Shown in pieces: positions 8,644 to 18,285 of a DNA stretch of 64,000 nucleotides. Within the stretch, counting starts at the first letter, position 1; every line of letters begins with the position of its first letter. The position numbers were made by a program, and so were the translations under genes. Source of the stretch: Bacteriovoracaceae bacterium (GTDB lineage: Bacteria > Bdellovibrionota > Bacteriovoracia > Bacteriovoracales > Bacteriovoracaceae). The notes under the pieces are model-generated. The model saw nothing but the letters and a program-made list of their open reading frames with translations. It was not told the DNA's origin and searched no databases. The DNA lies in NCBI GenBank assembly GCA_021737405.1, contig JAIPEG010000001.1, positions 186,001 through 250,000 on the forward strand, given 5' to 3'.

Positions 8644-9791
8644 TGTTGAACAATATTTCCTATGGTCGGCACTATATTTCAGAGGATGATATAAATTCAG
8701 TCTTATCGACGCTTCGATCAGATTTTCTTACTCAAGGCCCAGTACTCTCCAATTTTGAAAAAGCGGTTGGAGAAATTGTTTCTTCAAAGTATGCTGTTGC
8801 TGTAAACAGCGCGACCTCAGCTCTTCACATAGCCTACCTTTCTTTGGGACTTGGCCCAGGCGACACTTTATGGACCTCTCCTAATACATTTGTTGCAACT
8901 TCAAATGCAGCTCTATTTTGTGGAGCAAATGTTGATTTTGTTGACATAGACGAAAGAACTTATAACTTATGTCCTCATAAACTCGAAGAAAAACTTATTT
9001 TGGCAAAAGATAAAGGATCTCTTCCTAAAGTCGTAGTACCTGTTCACTTTAGTGGGCAGCCATGTGATATGGAGAAGATTCATAAGCTTTCCCAGGAATA
9101 CGGATTCAAAATTGTCGAAGATGCCTCCCATGCCATCGGGGCAAGGTACAAAGACAAGCCCGTCGGAAATTGTGAGTTCTCTGACATTACAGTCTTTAGC
9201 TTTCACCCTGTGAAGATTGTAACTACAGGAGAAGGAGGGATTGCCACAACTAATTCATCAGAACTCTCAGATAAGATGAAGCTCATATCTAATCACTACA
9301 TAACTCGTGATGAAGCACAAATGGTTTCTTCACCCGACGGTCCCTGGACTTATGAACAATTAGGCCTTGGCTATAACTTTAGACTCCCAGACATTCTCGC
9401 TTCACTAGGTCTAAGCCAACTGAAGAGTCTTGAGAAATTCATTCAAAAGAGGAATGAAGTCGCCGCTTTTTATAATGAATCTTTAAACCAAACCCCTTTA
9501 AACCTCCCCTATCAAATCGAGGAAAGTGCTTCATCCTTTCATTTATATGTTGTAACAAATGAGGACCGATTAAAGTTATTTCATTTCCTTAGAGAGAGAA
9601 AGATAACTCCAGGAGTTCATTACATTCCAGTCCACCTTCAACCTTTCTACAAAAAGAAGGGATTCAAGAAGGGAGACTTTCCCGTGTCCGAAAGCTTCTA
9701 CAACTCCTGCCTTAGCCTTCCCATTTACTACGGCCTTTCTGAAGAAGAAATGAAATATGTGAGTAGGAATATAATCGAGTTTTTTAAATGA
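8643..9791 (+). CDS. pseC: UDP-4-amino-4,6-dideoxy-L-AltNAc transaminase
   Basis: A DegT-type PLP aminotransferase of 382 residues with K191 in SFHPVKIVTTGEGG and D160 in IVEDASHAIGA. It takes the PseB product and adds the 4-amino group. Translation probably starts at GTG, which shares one base with the pseB stop (TAGTG); a TTG follows immediately. It ends in an ATGA overlap with pseF, showing coupled translation. Confidence 0.94.
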   Translation: MLNNISYGRHYISEDDINSVLSTLRSDFLTQGPVLSNFEKAVGEIVSSKYAVAVNSATSALHIAYLSLGLGPGDTLWTSPNTFVATSNAALFCGANVDFVDIDERTYNLCPHKLEEKLILAKDKGSLPKVVVPVHFSGQPCDMEKIHKLSQEYGFKIVEDASHAIGARYKDKPVGNCEFSDITVFSFHPVKIVTTGEGGIATTNSSELSDKMKLISNHYITRDEAQMVSSPDGPWTYEQLGLGYNFRLPDILASLGLSQLKSLEKFIQKRNEVAAFYNESLNQTPLNLPYQIEESASSFHLYVVTNEDRLKLFHFLRERKITPGVHYIPVHLQPFYKKKGFKKGDFPVSESFYNSCLSLPIYYGLSEEEMKYVSRNIIEFFK

Positions 9792-10474
9792 ATTTAGCAA
9801 TTATTCCAGCAAGAAGTGGAAGTAAAAGAATCCCAGATAAAAATATAAAAGACTTTTATGGAAAACCTCTTCTTTCCTACTCCATAAAATATGCTCTAGA
9901 TTCTGGGGTTTTTGATGAGGTCATGGTTTCAACAGACTCTCAAAAAATAAAAAACATTGCTATACAAAACGGTGCTAAAGTTCCATTTTTAAGAAGTGAA
10001 GAGAATTCTTCTGATTTTGCAACGACAGCAAATGTAATTGAAGAAGTTATACTCAATTATGCTTCATACTTTAAATTAGAAGTTGATTCTTTTTGCTGTA
10101 TTTACCCCACCTCTCCTCTACTTGGAAAAGAAACACTCATAAACTCATTTAAAAAATTTAAAAAAACATCCTCATCAAGTCTGATTTCAGTATGTAAATT
10201 CTCTTTTCCTATCCAAAGAGCCCTCAAAATGGAAAATGAAGTACTAGAATTTTGTAACCCAGAATTTAAAAATACACGTTCACAAGACTTGCCCTCAAGA
10301 TATCATGATGCAGGTCAGTTCTACTGGGGAAAAGCAAAAAGCTTCCTAGAGAATAGAGCAATGATCACAGAAAATACTATTGGGTTTGAATTACCTGAGC
10401 TTGAGGTCCAAGATATTGACAACCCTTCTGACTGGGAATTAGCTGAACTTAAATATAAGAAAAAATACTGCTGA
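9788..10474 (+). CDS. pseF: CMP-pseudaminic acid cytidylyltransferase
   Basis: 228 residues with the CMP-sugar synthetase loop IIPARSGSKRIPDKNIKDF at the N-terminus, STDSQKIKNIA, CCIYPTSPLLGKETL and the DAGQFYWG segment typical of PseF. It activates Pse with CTP as the last pathway step. In Campylobacter and Helicobacter the pse genes are scattered; here pseF sits between pseC and pseG in one operon. Confidence 0.94.
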   Translation: MNLAIIPARSGSKRIPDKNIKDFYGKPLLSYSIKYALDSGVFDEVMVSTDSQKIKNIAIQNGAKVPFLRSEENSSDFATTANVIEEVILNYASYFKLEVDSFCCIYPTSPLLGKETLINSFKKFKKTSSSSLISVCKFSFPIQRALKMENEVLEFCNPEFKNTRSQDLPSRYHDAGQFYWGKAKSFLENRAMITENTIGFELPELEVQDIDNPSDWELAELKYKKKYC

Positions 10475-10475
10475 T

Positions 10476-11525
10476 ATGACAAAGGTTCTTGTTCGAGTAG
10501 ATTCAGGAAAGCATATTGGTACAGGTCACCTCTTTAGATGCAGGAGCTTAGCCCTTTCTTTAAGAGCCAGAGGTTGTAGCGTCCACTTTCTGACCCGCCC
10601 CCATGATGGCAACTTTATAGATTTAATTAAAGATGACTTTTCTGTTCACGTTCTACCACCACCAACTATCAATAGCTACCTAGGCGTGCCTTATGACGAT
10701 GAGATTAGGGACACTCAGCAATTTATGAAGAGAGTAGGCAACTTTAGCCTTGCGATCATTGACCATTACTTTCTTGACTCTGATTATGAGAAATCACTTC
10801 CTATAAATAACATAGTAGTCATTGATGATCTAAAGAATCGAAGGCATTTCTGTAATTTTCTTATCGATCAAAACTCCCCCCAGTCGTTGGCTCAATATAG
10901 AAGCTTAAATGAAAGAAGTGAATGCATTTATTTCTTGGGGCCAAAATATGCCCTACTAGGAGATAATTTTAAAAAAGCTCGTCCTGTATTATTTGAAAAA
11001 AAAGACGACTTTTCAAAAGTCCTTGTGACTTTTGGAGGGAGCGACCTAACTAATGAAACAATGAAAGTCATTAAAGCCTACCTAGAATATCAGGGCACAT
11101 TAGAGATAAAAGTAGTAATTAAATCAACTCACCCGGATTATAAGAAAATTAAACAATTATCTAATGGAAAAAAGCCTTTTGAGGTTGTTGATTTTATCGA
11201 TGATATGGCAAGAGCAATAAAAGAATCGGATATTTGTTTCGGTGCTGGAGGAACTTCATCTTGGGAAAGAGCCTGCCTAGGCGCTCCCTGCTTCACTGTG
11301 CTTGTTGCCGATAACCAAGACTGTATCATTCAGACGCTTGATAAAGAAAAGTCATTACTTTTTGTTGGAGATGGCCGAAAAACAACCAAAAAAGACTGGT
11401 TTAAAGTGTTTGAAAAGCTAGATTCAACAGAAGAAATAAATAATGTAGCCTCAAATAGTTTTAAGCTTTGTGACGGAATTGGGGTAGAAAGAGTTTCTAG
11501 TGAGATACTTGATGCTATCCTATAG
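10476..11525 (+). CDS. pseG: UDP-2,4-diacetamido-2,4,6-trideoxy-L-altropyranose hydrolase
   Basis: 349 residues with the PseG N-terminal motif VRVDSGKHIGTGHLFRCRSL, VVIDDLKNR in the middle and FGAGGTSSWERACLGAP in the C-terminal half. It removes UDP from the PseH product ahead of the PseI condensation. One base separates it from pseF, and it overlaps pseH. It is clearly different in sequence from the other PseG-like protein at 3185-4240. Confidence 0.93.
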   Translation: MTKVLVRVDSGKHIGTGHLFRCRSLALSLRARGCSVHFLTRPHDGNFIDLIKDDFSVHVLPPPTINSYLGVPYDDEIRDTQQFMKRVGNFSLAIIDHYFLDSDYEKSLPINNIVVIDDLKNRRHFCNFLIDQNSPQSLAQYRSLNERSECIYFLGPKYALLGDNFKKARPVLFEKKDDFSKVLVTFGGSDLTNETMKVIKAYLEYQGTLEIKVVIKSTHPDYKKIKQLSNGKKPFEVVDFIDDMARAIKESDICFGAGGTSSWERACLGAPCFTVLVADNQDCIIQTLDKEKSLLFVGDGRKTTKKDWFKVFEKLDSTEEINNVASNSFKLCDGIGVERVSSEILDAIL

Positions 11526-11949
11526 AATGGCCACACAGGGTGACCTTACTCTATACTTTGAATTGGCAAATGATCCAGATGTAAGATCAAATTCATTTAA
11601 CTCTAAGATAATAAACTTGAAAGACCATATAAAATGGTTTGAGCAAAAGCTTATCAGCAAAAACAGTCACCTTCTTATTATTCAAAAGGATAGTGAAGAC
11701 ATAGGCCAAGTAAGAATTGAGGTGAGTGCTGAATCTGTCATTAATTTTTCCATTGAAAAAAACTACAGGGGCTTTGGCCACTCAAAAGAAATTCTCAGAC
11801 TCGCCGCAAAATATTTCTTTCAAAATAGTCTTGGAAGCCTCTTGGTAGGTTATGTAAAAAAAGACAATATTCCTTCACAGAAGGCCTTTGAAAGGGCAGG
11901 CTTCAAAAGTGAGCATATGTCTGATAAAATTCGATATTATATGAGGTAA
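11512..11949 (+). CDS. pseH: UDP-4-amino sugar N-acetyltransferase
   Basis: A GNAT-fold acetyltransferase of about 145 residues (YRMATQGDLTLYFELANDP near the start; FSIEKNYRGFGHSKEIL for CoA binding). The frame is open from a GTG at 11500, but the ATG at 11512 gives the usual PseH N-terminus and overlaps the pseG end by 14 bases. It transfers acetyl from acetyl-CoA to the 4-amino group made by PseC. Its place between pseG and pseI supports the assignment. Confidence 0.9.
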   Translation: MLSYRMATQGDLTLYFELANDPDVRSNSFNSKIINLKDHIKWFEQKLISKNSHLLIIQKDSEDIGQVRIEVSAESVINFSIEKNYRGFGHSKEILRLAAKYFFQNSLGSLLVGYVKKDNIPSQKAFERAGFKSEHMSDKIRYYMR

Positions 11950-11951
11950 TA

Positions 11952-13013
11952 ATGAAGCATGTTGTTATTGACGGCAAATACATTGGCCCACAGTTTGAAC
12001 CGTACCTAATTGCTGAAATTTCAGCAAACCATAATGGCAAAATCCAAAAGGCATTAGACCTAATTAGAAAAGCTAAAGAAGCTGGAGCTGATGCTGTAAA
12101 AATTCAAACCTATACCCCTGATACGATGACTCTAAGATCTGACAAAGATGATTTTAAGATTGTAGATGGTACCTGGAAAGGCTACACCCTTTATGACCTT
12201 TATAAGGAAGCCCATACACCTTGGGAGTGGCATCAAGAGCTTTTTAATTACGCCAAAGAAGTTGGCATTACAATATTCTCAAGCCCTTTTGATGAAACGG
12301 CTGTAGATTTTCTAGAGGACCTAAATGTCCCTGCGTTTAAGGTAGCCTCTTTTGAAATAGTTGACCTTCCCTTAATTGAATACATAGCCCAGAAAAATAA
12401 ACCTATTATTATTTCAACCGGAATGGCGTTGAAGAATGAAATAGATGAAGCTGTTAATATAATTAAAAAGTTTCATGATAAAATCATTGTCCTTCACTGT
12501 ATTAGTGGTTACCCAACTCCACTCGAGCAATCAAACTTGGGAATGATAAAAACCCTAAAAGAAGACTTTCAAGTTTTAACCGGCCTATCTGATCACACAC
12601 TTGGAACAGCTGCCTCCGTTGCAGGAGTATCGCTAGGCGCATGCCTTATTGAAAAACACCTCATTGAAAATCGAGAAGATGGTGGCCCAGATTCGTCATT
12701 TTCGCTCGAGCCTAAAGAGTTTGCAGGCTTATGCTCGGAAACCAGAGCGATCTGGAGCGCTACCCAAAAACCTACATATAGGCTAGAGAAAGCTGAAGAA
12801 TCCAATAAGATTTTTAGACGGTCTATTTATTTTGTGAAAGAGATGCAAAAAGGTGATTCAATTGACGCAAGCTGTATCAAAAGAATCCGACCTGGGTATG
12901 GGTTACCACCTAAATACTTCAATAGCCTTATAGGAAAAAGAACGACTCAAAATATTTCACCTGGTACGGCAACTTCGTGGGATTTGATTAAAAATGGCTC
13001 GAGCACACTGTGA
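11952..13013 (+). CDS. pseI: Pseudaminic acid synthase
   Basis: A 353-residue NeuB family enzyme with LIAEISANHNGKIQKALDL, which has the S-A-N-H form typical of PseI rather than G-I-N-H. It also has IISTGMALKNEID, LHCISGYPTPLEQSN, GLSDHTLGT, and a C-terminal SAF domain. It condenses PEP with 2,4-diacetamido-2,4,6-trideoxy-L-altrose to Pse5Ac7Ac. Its TGA overlaps the GTG of the HisH-like gene (GTGA). Confidence 0.95.
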   Translation: MKHVVIDGKYIGPQFEPYLIAEISANHNGKIQKALDLIRKAKEAGADAVKIQTYTPDTMTLRSDKDDFKIVDGTWKGYTLYDLYKEAHTPWEWHQELFNYAKEVGITIFSSPFDETAVDFLEDLNVPAFKVASFEIVDLPLIEYIAQKNKPIIISTGMALKNEIDEAVNIIKKFHDKIIVLHCISGYPTPLEQSNLGMIKTLKEDFQVLTGLSDHTLGTAASVAGVSLGACLIEKHLIENREDGGPDSSFSLEPKEFAGLCSETRAIWSATQKPTYRLEKAEESNKIFRRSIYFVKEMQKGDSIDASCIKRIRPGYGLPPKYFNSLIGKRTTQNISPGTATSWDLIKNGSSTL

Positions 13014-13612
13014 TTGGTCTAATTGAATGTGGAAATGGGAATATTCAGTCAGTAGGAAACGCTCTCAGTTTTCTAAACATTGAATGGGGATTTATTTCTC
13101 ATAAAAATGATTTTTCAAAATTTTCACACGTCATTCTCCCCGGAGTAGGATCCTTTCCTCACGTGATGAACAGGTTAATCGAAAATGACTTGGTTTCGGA
13201 AATAGAAAAATACGTAAGATCAGGCAGGCCTTTTCTAGGCATTTGCCTTGGTATGCAACTACTCTTTGAGGAAAGCAGTGAATATGGAAGCAATGAAGGA
13301 CTTGGACTAATAAAAGGAACGGTTAAACCTCTAGCAGACAGAAGCCAAGATCTATTGGTTCCTCATGTTGGTTGGAACAATTGTCGAAATAGTAAAAAAT
13401 CTCCATTCACTCTCGATGAGTCCTTCTACTTTACTCATAGTTATTATTGTCATTGTAGCGAAAGTGAAGACGTTTTAGGTGTTTCTGAATATGGTCAGGA
13501 TTTTGTTTCTGCAGTAAAAAAAGACAATGTTGTCGGGTTTCAATTCCATCCTGAAAAATCCCAAAAAACAGGATTAAAATTATTGAATGAATTTGAAAGA
13601 TTAGAATGTTAA
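13010..13612 (+). CDS. hisH: HisH-like glutaminase for sugar amidination
   Basis: 200 residues of a class I glutamine amidotransferase of the HisH type, with nucleophile C79 in FLGICLGMQLLFEES and the H-P-E triad segment FQFHPEKS near residue 180. It starts at GTG within the pseI stop. It is followed by a HisF-like gene and an N-acetyl-sugar amidotransferase, the same trio known from Pseudomonas wbp clusters. It most likely releases ammonia from glutamine for amidino-sugar formation, not for histidine synthesis. Confidence 0.9.
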   Translation: MIGLIECGNGNIQSVGNALSFLNIEWGFISHKNDFSKFSHVILPGVGSFPHVMNRLIENDLVSEIEKYVRSGRPFLGICLGMQLLFEESSEYGSNEGLGLIKGTVKPLADRSQDLLVPHVGWNNCRNSKKSPFTLDESFYFTHSYYCHCSESEDVLGVSEYGQDFVSAVKKDNVVGFQFHPEKSQKTGLKLLNEFERLEC

Positions 13613-14391
13613 AAAGAAGATTAATCCCAGTATTAAATATATTAAATGGTCATATCGTTAGGAGTGAACATTTTAATGTCCACCAAAAGATTGGAAATGT
13701 CGTAAATCAGGCTGCTCGTTATAATGAATGGGACGTTGATGAGTTAATCTATTTAGACATAAGTAGAAACAGAACTTATGATCTTGGGAGGGATGACCTC
13801 AAGGTAAAGTCCTACAACAACATAGAGGATATCATAAAGCTAATATCAAAAGTCTGCTTTATGCCCCTGGCCTTCGGTGGAGGAATAAAGACACTTGAAG
13901 ATATTGATCTCAGAATTAAAAATGGTGCGGACAAAGTAATTATTAATACAGAAGCATTTAGAAATCCAGAACTGATTAGGATTGCTTCTGAGAAATATGG
14001 CCGTCAGGCAATCATTGTTTCAATTGATTATAGAATTATAGAAGATTCTCCTTTAGTTCACACACAGTTTGGTCAATTCAACACAGGTGTTTCTGCCTTA
14101 CAGTGGGCAAGGGAAGCTGAGGCATTAGGTGCTGGGGAAGTATTCCTTAACTCGATTGATCGAGACGGCTTGGCAACAGGATTTGATATAAGCACTATCA
14201 ATGAATTTACGAAAGAACTCAAAATCCCAGTTATATCCTGTGGTGGAGCAGGAGACTTGGACGACTTTTACGAAATCTTCACCAAGACGAATTGCTCTGC
14301 AGTTGCTGCTGGGAACATTTTTCATTTTACTGAGCGTGCCTATCCGCGCGCTAAAAAAGAATTAAAAAAAGAAGGTATCAATGTACGATGA
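13606..14391 (+). CDS. hisF: HisF-like ammonia-channel subunit, cyclase Asp lost
   Basis: A 261-residue (beta/alpha)8 barrel of the HisF family, with GGGIKTLEDI, SIDYRI, NSIDRDGLATG and SCGGAGDL. At the position of the catalytic Asp11 of histidine HisF it has Asn (LIPVLNILNG, N11), while the second Asp is kept. A barrel that still docks HisH and channels ammonia but no longer closes the imidazole ring would fit its neighbours. It overlaps hisH by 7 bases and the next gene by 11. Confidence 0.88.
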   Translation: MLKRRLIPVLNILNGHIVRSEHFNVHQKIGNVVNQAARYNEWDVDELIYLDISRNRTYDLGRDDLKVKSYNNIEDIIKLISKVCFMPLAFGGGIKTLEDIDLRIKNGADKVIINTEAFRNPELIRIASEKYGRQAIIVSIDYRIIEDSPLVHTQFGQFNTGVSALQWAREAEALGAGEVFLNSIDRDGLATGFDISTINEFTKELKIPVISCGGAGDLDDFYEIFTKTNCSAVAAGNIFHFTERAYPRAKKELKKEGINVR

Positions 14392-15538
14392 GATTAAACC
14401 AATGACCTATTGTTTCAATTGTGTTTATCCCGGAGTTTCGGCAACCCCTCTGACCTTCGACGATAACGGTGTCTGCTCTGGATGCCGAACAGCCGCTCAA
14501 AGAGTAGATGTTGACTGGGGAAACCGCAAAGAAAAGTTTGAAAAGATAATAAATAAGTATCGTTCAAAAGATGGCTCAAACTATGACTGCATTATCCCCG
14601 TTAGTGGAGGGAAGGACAGTTATTTTCAAATTCATATTATCAAAACCCTTTATAACTTGAATCCGCTTCTTGTTACCTATCATGGGAATAACTACACTCC
14701 TACGGGAATGAAAAACCTTTTAAATATGAGAGAGGCTTTTGGAGTAGATCACTTATTCTTTACTCCTAGCATCCGCGTATTAAAAGCAATGAATCGAATC
14801 GGCATGCAGTTAATGGGGGACATGAATTGGCATGCCCATGCTGGAATATTTACCTACCCTATTCAAGTTAGTGTTAATCAAAAGATACCTTTAATGATTT
14901 GGGGAGAGCACGGCTTCATGGACCTCGGAGGAATGCATTCATATAATGATCTTGTTGAGTTCACTTATCGTTATCGCCACGAACATTGCCTCAGAGGTTT
15001 TGAATGGTATGACATTCTTGAAAGCGCTCAAGGATATGGCGAAGACTTAAAGAAACAAGACTTACTCCCATGGGTTTATCCAAGCGACGAGGACATTGAT
15101 GAAGTCGGTGTCAGAGGTATTTATATCTCAAACTTTTTTAAATGGGATGCTAATGAACATGGCCCACTTATGATGGAGAACTATGGATTTCTAGAAGCAG
15201 AAGAACCCTTTGAAAGGACCTACCGTAAAATGTCTAACCTAGACGACATGCATGAGAATGGGATTCACGACTATATGAAATATATTAAGTTTGGTTATGG
15301 TAGGGCGACAGACCATGTATGTAAGGATATTCGAGCAGGTAAGATGACTCGTGATGAAGGTATCAAGATTATAAAAGAAATGGATCATGTAAAATCAAAG
15401 GATTTAAAGCGATGGCTAGAGTACGTAGGTTGGTCTGAGCAAAAGTTTGATGAAGTAGCAGATAGGTTTAGAGATCCAAGAGTATGGTGGAAAAATAAAG
15501 AGGGTCACTGGGAAAAGTCTAATATATGGGACAAGTAA
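14381..15538 (+). CDS. pseA: N-acetyl sugar amidotransferase (PseA/WbpG family)
   Basis: 385 residues with the PP-loop ATPase motif SGGKDS (75-80) and a four-Cys cluster CFNC...CSGC (C11, C14, C32, C35), typical of the PseA/WbpG/LegA family. These enzymes activate the acetamido oxygen with ATP and insert ammonia, producing an acetamidino group. Directly after the complete pse genes, the expected product is Pse carrying acetamidino at C7 (or its CMP form). That substrate is inferred from context only. Confidence 0.88.
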   Translation: MYDEIKPMTYCFNCVYPGVSATPLTFDDNGVCSGCRTAAQRVDVDWGNRKEKFEKIINKYRSKDGSNYDCIIPVSGGKDSYFQIHIIKTLYNLNPLLVTYHGNNYTPTGMKNLLNMREAFGVDHLFFTPSIRVLKAMNRIGMQLMGDMNWHAHAGIFTYPIQVSVNQKIPLMIWGEHGFMDLGGMHSYNDLVEFTYRYRHEHCLRGFEWYDILESAQGYGEDLKKQDLLPWVYPSDEDIDEVGVRGIYISNFFKWDANEHGPLMMENYGFLEAEEPFERTYRKMSNLDDMHENGIHDYMKYIKFGYGRATDHVCKDIRAGKMTRDEGIKIIKEMDHVKSKDLKRWLEYVGWSEQKFDEVADRFRDPRVWWKNKEGHWEKSNIWDK

Positions 15539-16599
15539 AAGTACTCATTGTGGGGAGCTGGTTCTCAACAACCTATGAGAATCCCCTTTTTGAAGCTTTT
15601 AAAACTATCTGTACTGTTGATAAGTTTACTTATTGTACATACTTCAGCTTTACACCATTATCAAATGAGCTTGAAACTGGAGGAAGCTTTGTTTCATCAT
15701 GTTGGCAAAAGTTTCAATATAAGTACATTATTGGCCCCTCTGTAAGAAATCTTAATAACGCCCTTATTAAAAAAGTTGAAGAATTTAAGCCTGACTTAAT
15801 CTTTCTTTATCGGCCAACACACATCTGGCCATCGACGGTAAAAAGTATAAGAGAAAAAGCAAAAGTTTTTGTCTATAATAACGATGATCCCTTTACGGAA
15901 AAGCTCCCCAAATATGTATATCGATACTTTTTCTCAATATTAAAATTTGCTGACAAAATCTACGCCTATCGTGAAAAAAATATTAAAGAATATGCAAGTA
16001 TAGGTTTTAAAAATACCTCCCTGCTATTACCTAACTACAGAAAAGATAAACACTACCCAATACCAAAAATAAAAAAAAATGTTAATGTTGTTTTCATTGG
16101 ACATTTCGAAAAGGATGGCCGTGACAATTGTCTAAGATCACTGATCGAAAAATTTGGAAAAGGCATAGAAATATGGGGTAATAATTGGGAAAACTCCCCC
16201 CACTATTCTTTTTTTAAATCTTACCTTGGAAGAGATATATGCCCATTATTTGACGATGATTATAATAAAAAGCTAAACGAATCAAAAATCGCACTCGTGT
16301 TTCTTTCTAAAATTAATAACGATAAATACACAAGACGCTGTTTTGAAATCCCAGCGACAAGAACCTTGATGCTTTGTGAATATACTAAAGAAATGGCCTT
16401 ACTTTTCAAAGAGGATATTGAGGCAGTTTATTTTAGGTCACGAAAGGAAATACTAGATAAAGTAGGCCTTTACTTAAGTCTTGATAGTGATCTTAAACGC
16501 ATACAGAATGAAGGTTATAGTCGACTTTTATCTGACGGGCACGAGGTACTTGATAGGGCTATTCAAATCATAAGTGACTATGAGGATATGAATACTTAG
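15526..16599 (+). CDS. CgeB-like glycosyltransferase
   Basis: 357 residues resembling the CgeB/DUF3880 glycosyltransferases. The N-terminal part holds KPDLIFLYRPTHIWPSTV and VYNNDDPF, and the C-terminal part holds NESKIALVFLSKINND and TRRCFEIPATRTLMLCEY. These features match the 'glycosyltransferase family 1-2' C-terminal fold. It overlaps the amidotransferase gene by 13 bases and is the last gene of the pse operon. It could be the Pse transferase, but the sequence alone does not prove it. Confidence 0.7.
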   Translation: MGQVKVLIVGSWFSTTYENPLFEAFKTICTVDKFTYCTYFSFTPLSNELETGGSFVSSCWQKFQYKYIIGPSVRNLNNALIKKVEEFKPDLIFLYRPTHIWPSTVKSIREKAKVFVYNNDDPFTEKLPKYVYRYFFSILKFADKIYAYREKNIKEYASIGFKNTSLLLPNYRKDKHYPIPKIKKNVNVVFIGHFEKDGRDNCLRSLIEKFGKGIEIWGNNWENSPHYSFFKSYLGRDICPLFDDDYNKKLNESKIALVFLSKINNDKYTRRCFEIPATRTLMLCEYTKEMALLFKEDIEAVYFRSRKEILDKVGLYLSLDSDLKRIQNEGYSRLLSDGHEVLDRAIQIISDYEDMNT

Positions 16600-16706
16600 A
16601 AAAAAAGTATATACACATAGCTACCTTTCAAAACTAAGAACACTAGTCAAAGGTAAGATAAAACTATAATTAATAACAAAGATTCGAGAAAGCTAACCCA
16701 AAGAGG

Positions 16707-16737
16707 CAATTAAATTTAACCTTTAATTGTGCTTTTT
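16707..16737 (+). terminator. Weak AT-rich terminator after the pse operon
   Basis: CAATTAAA, a 7-base loop and TTTAATTG form a perfect 8-bp stem, followed by GTGC and five T. It lies about 110 bases after the last stop of the pse operon. The stem has little GC, so strength is uncertain. Confidence 0.4.
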
Positions 16738-16801
16738 GGATAACAAATTAAACTGGCCCTCATACTCCAATTTTTAAAAGAGAGCTCAAGAGAAAATAGT
16801 T

Positions 16802-18115
16802 ATGACTAAAGTGTTATACTTTTTATGTTCACCAAGTTTTGGAATATTAGACAACTGGCTACCTGTCATTAGCTCCTTAAAGACGATAGCACCTGAGATT
16901 TGTATAAAAATGATTGTACCAAAGCCAGGAAATATTCTTCACCTTGATTATGAAAGTCCTTTATTAAAAATCTCGAACAAATACTTTGATGAAATTCTAA
17001 TTAAGAGTTTTGGAAATGGATATCTTCGGTATAGTGATTTTGAACAAGCACAAAAAAGCACTCTAACCAACAAAATCCCTATACGGCTACCTTTCCTCGG
17101 TGGAAATCGACCTATTCAGAAAGCTAAATTATACCTAAATCAAATGCTCAATAGTTTAGAATCCTTAAACCAAAAGCTTACCCTGAGAAAGCTTCACTTT
17201 TCTTTTAAAGACTTTGATGACGAGAGTTCAATTCTTTTGTTTGATATTTATGAAGAGCACAAGCAATACAACGAAGAAATAATAAAGTTGTTTGATAAAT
17301 CTATCAAGTTTTCTATTTGTCATGGTATCGATATAAATCAAGATCCTATTATTCCTAAAAAACATGATCGAAAAAGGGCAACCTCACTAACATGCTTTCT
17401 ATACTCAAAAGAGGAAATTGAATACTACCAAAAAACATTTTCACTTCATGATAGCAACTTACTGATCACGGGAATTCCTCGTCATTCAAAAGACTGGTCC
17501 AATAGCCTTATTCAAGACTTTCCTCCCAAAACAAATTGGGATAATTATGTATTCCTAATTTCAAGATCCTACTGTGATTATTTTCCTCCCGATAGAAAAC
17601 AGGAGGCTATAGCTAACCTAAAGAAAGTAATAATTGATGAGTTTGAATTAAAGCTAATCATCAAGCTACACCCAAAAGAAACTAATGATGGTATTTATGA
17701 AAAAATACTTGGCAAAGAGAACTATGGAAAAAGTTGGCAAATTACGAAGGATCACCCATTCTCAATTTCAACTAAAGCGATTTTTGCTGTGTCTTTTTAT
17801 TCCGGTGTCGCCGTGGATATGATATATCTAGGAGTCCCGTGCATAGAGTATCTTGACCTAAGAAAACTGCCTGGTTTTGATAACTCGACATCTTTGAGAG
17901 ATCGATCAGGGGAACCAGTTCTTAGTTTCCGTTTTCTCGACCTAGCGATTGGTACTAGTGACCTGGGTTCTTTCAGAGAAGCCTGCAAACGAGTAATCGC
18001 GAATAGAGCTGAAGCTGTGAACAAATTAAAAGATAGGTACAAGAGCCTATTTGTTATATCTGAAGATAACAGGGAAAAAGTTGTTTCAGAGATAATAAAA
18101 GCACTAGATACCTGA
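16802..18115 (+). CDS. Polysaccharide biosynthesis protein, GT-B-like, unassigned
   Basis: 437 residues with no motif that I can tie to one family. The C-terminal half has LKLIIKLHPKETNDG and AVSFYSGVAVDMIYLGVPC, a pattern shared by Kps/CDP-glycerol-transferase-like enzymes in surface-polysaccharide loci. The N-terminus (YFLCSPSFGILDNWLPVI) suggests a nucleotide-binding first domain. It stands alone with 200-base gaps on both sides. A role as glycosyltransferase is likely but not shown. Confidence 0.5.
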   Translation: MTKVLYFLCSPSFGILDNWLPVISSLKTIAPEICIKMIVPKPGNILHLDYESPLLKISNKYFDEILIKSFGNGYLRYSDFEQAQKSTLTNKIPIRLPFLGGNRPIQKAKLYLNQMLNSLESLNQKLTLRKLHFSFKDFDDESSILLFDIYEEHKQYNEEIIKLFDKSIKFSICHGIDINQDPIIPKKHDRKRATSLTCFLYSKEEIEYYQKTFSLHDSNLLITGIPRHSKDWSNSLIQDFPPKTNWDNYVFLISRSYCDYFPPDRKQEAIANLKKVIIDEFELKLIIKLHPKETNDGIYEKILGKENYGKSWQITKDHPFSISTKAIFAVSFYSGVAVDMIYLGVPCIEYLDLRKLPGFDNSTSLRDRSGEPVLSFRFLDLAIGTSDLGSFREACKRVIANRAEAVNKLKDRYKSLFVISEDNREKVVSEIIKALDT

Positions 18116-18285
18116 ATTCAAATTCTTAGAGAATAGGGTTTTAAAATCAAAAGGCTGCCCCAGTAAATAGATAGACTCCCTCTCCTTAGTATTCTAAAAT
18201 GAAAACCAAGCTATTAAATAAAACGTTTCACCCCTGATGATTACAAATCAATTGTACAAATGAACAGGAAAGTTAAGCCTTAACA

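Noticed and set aside
13010-14391. HisH and HisF as histidine biosynthesis genes
   Set aside because: They lie inside the Pse operon before a PseA/WbpG-type gene, no other his gene is near, and HisF lacks the catalytic Asp11.
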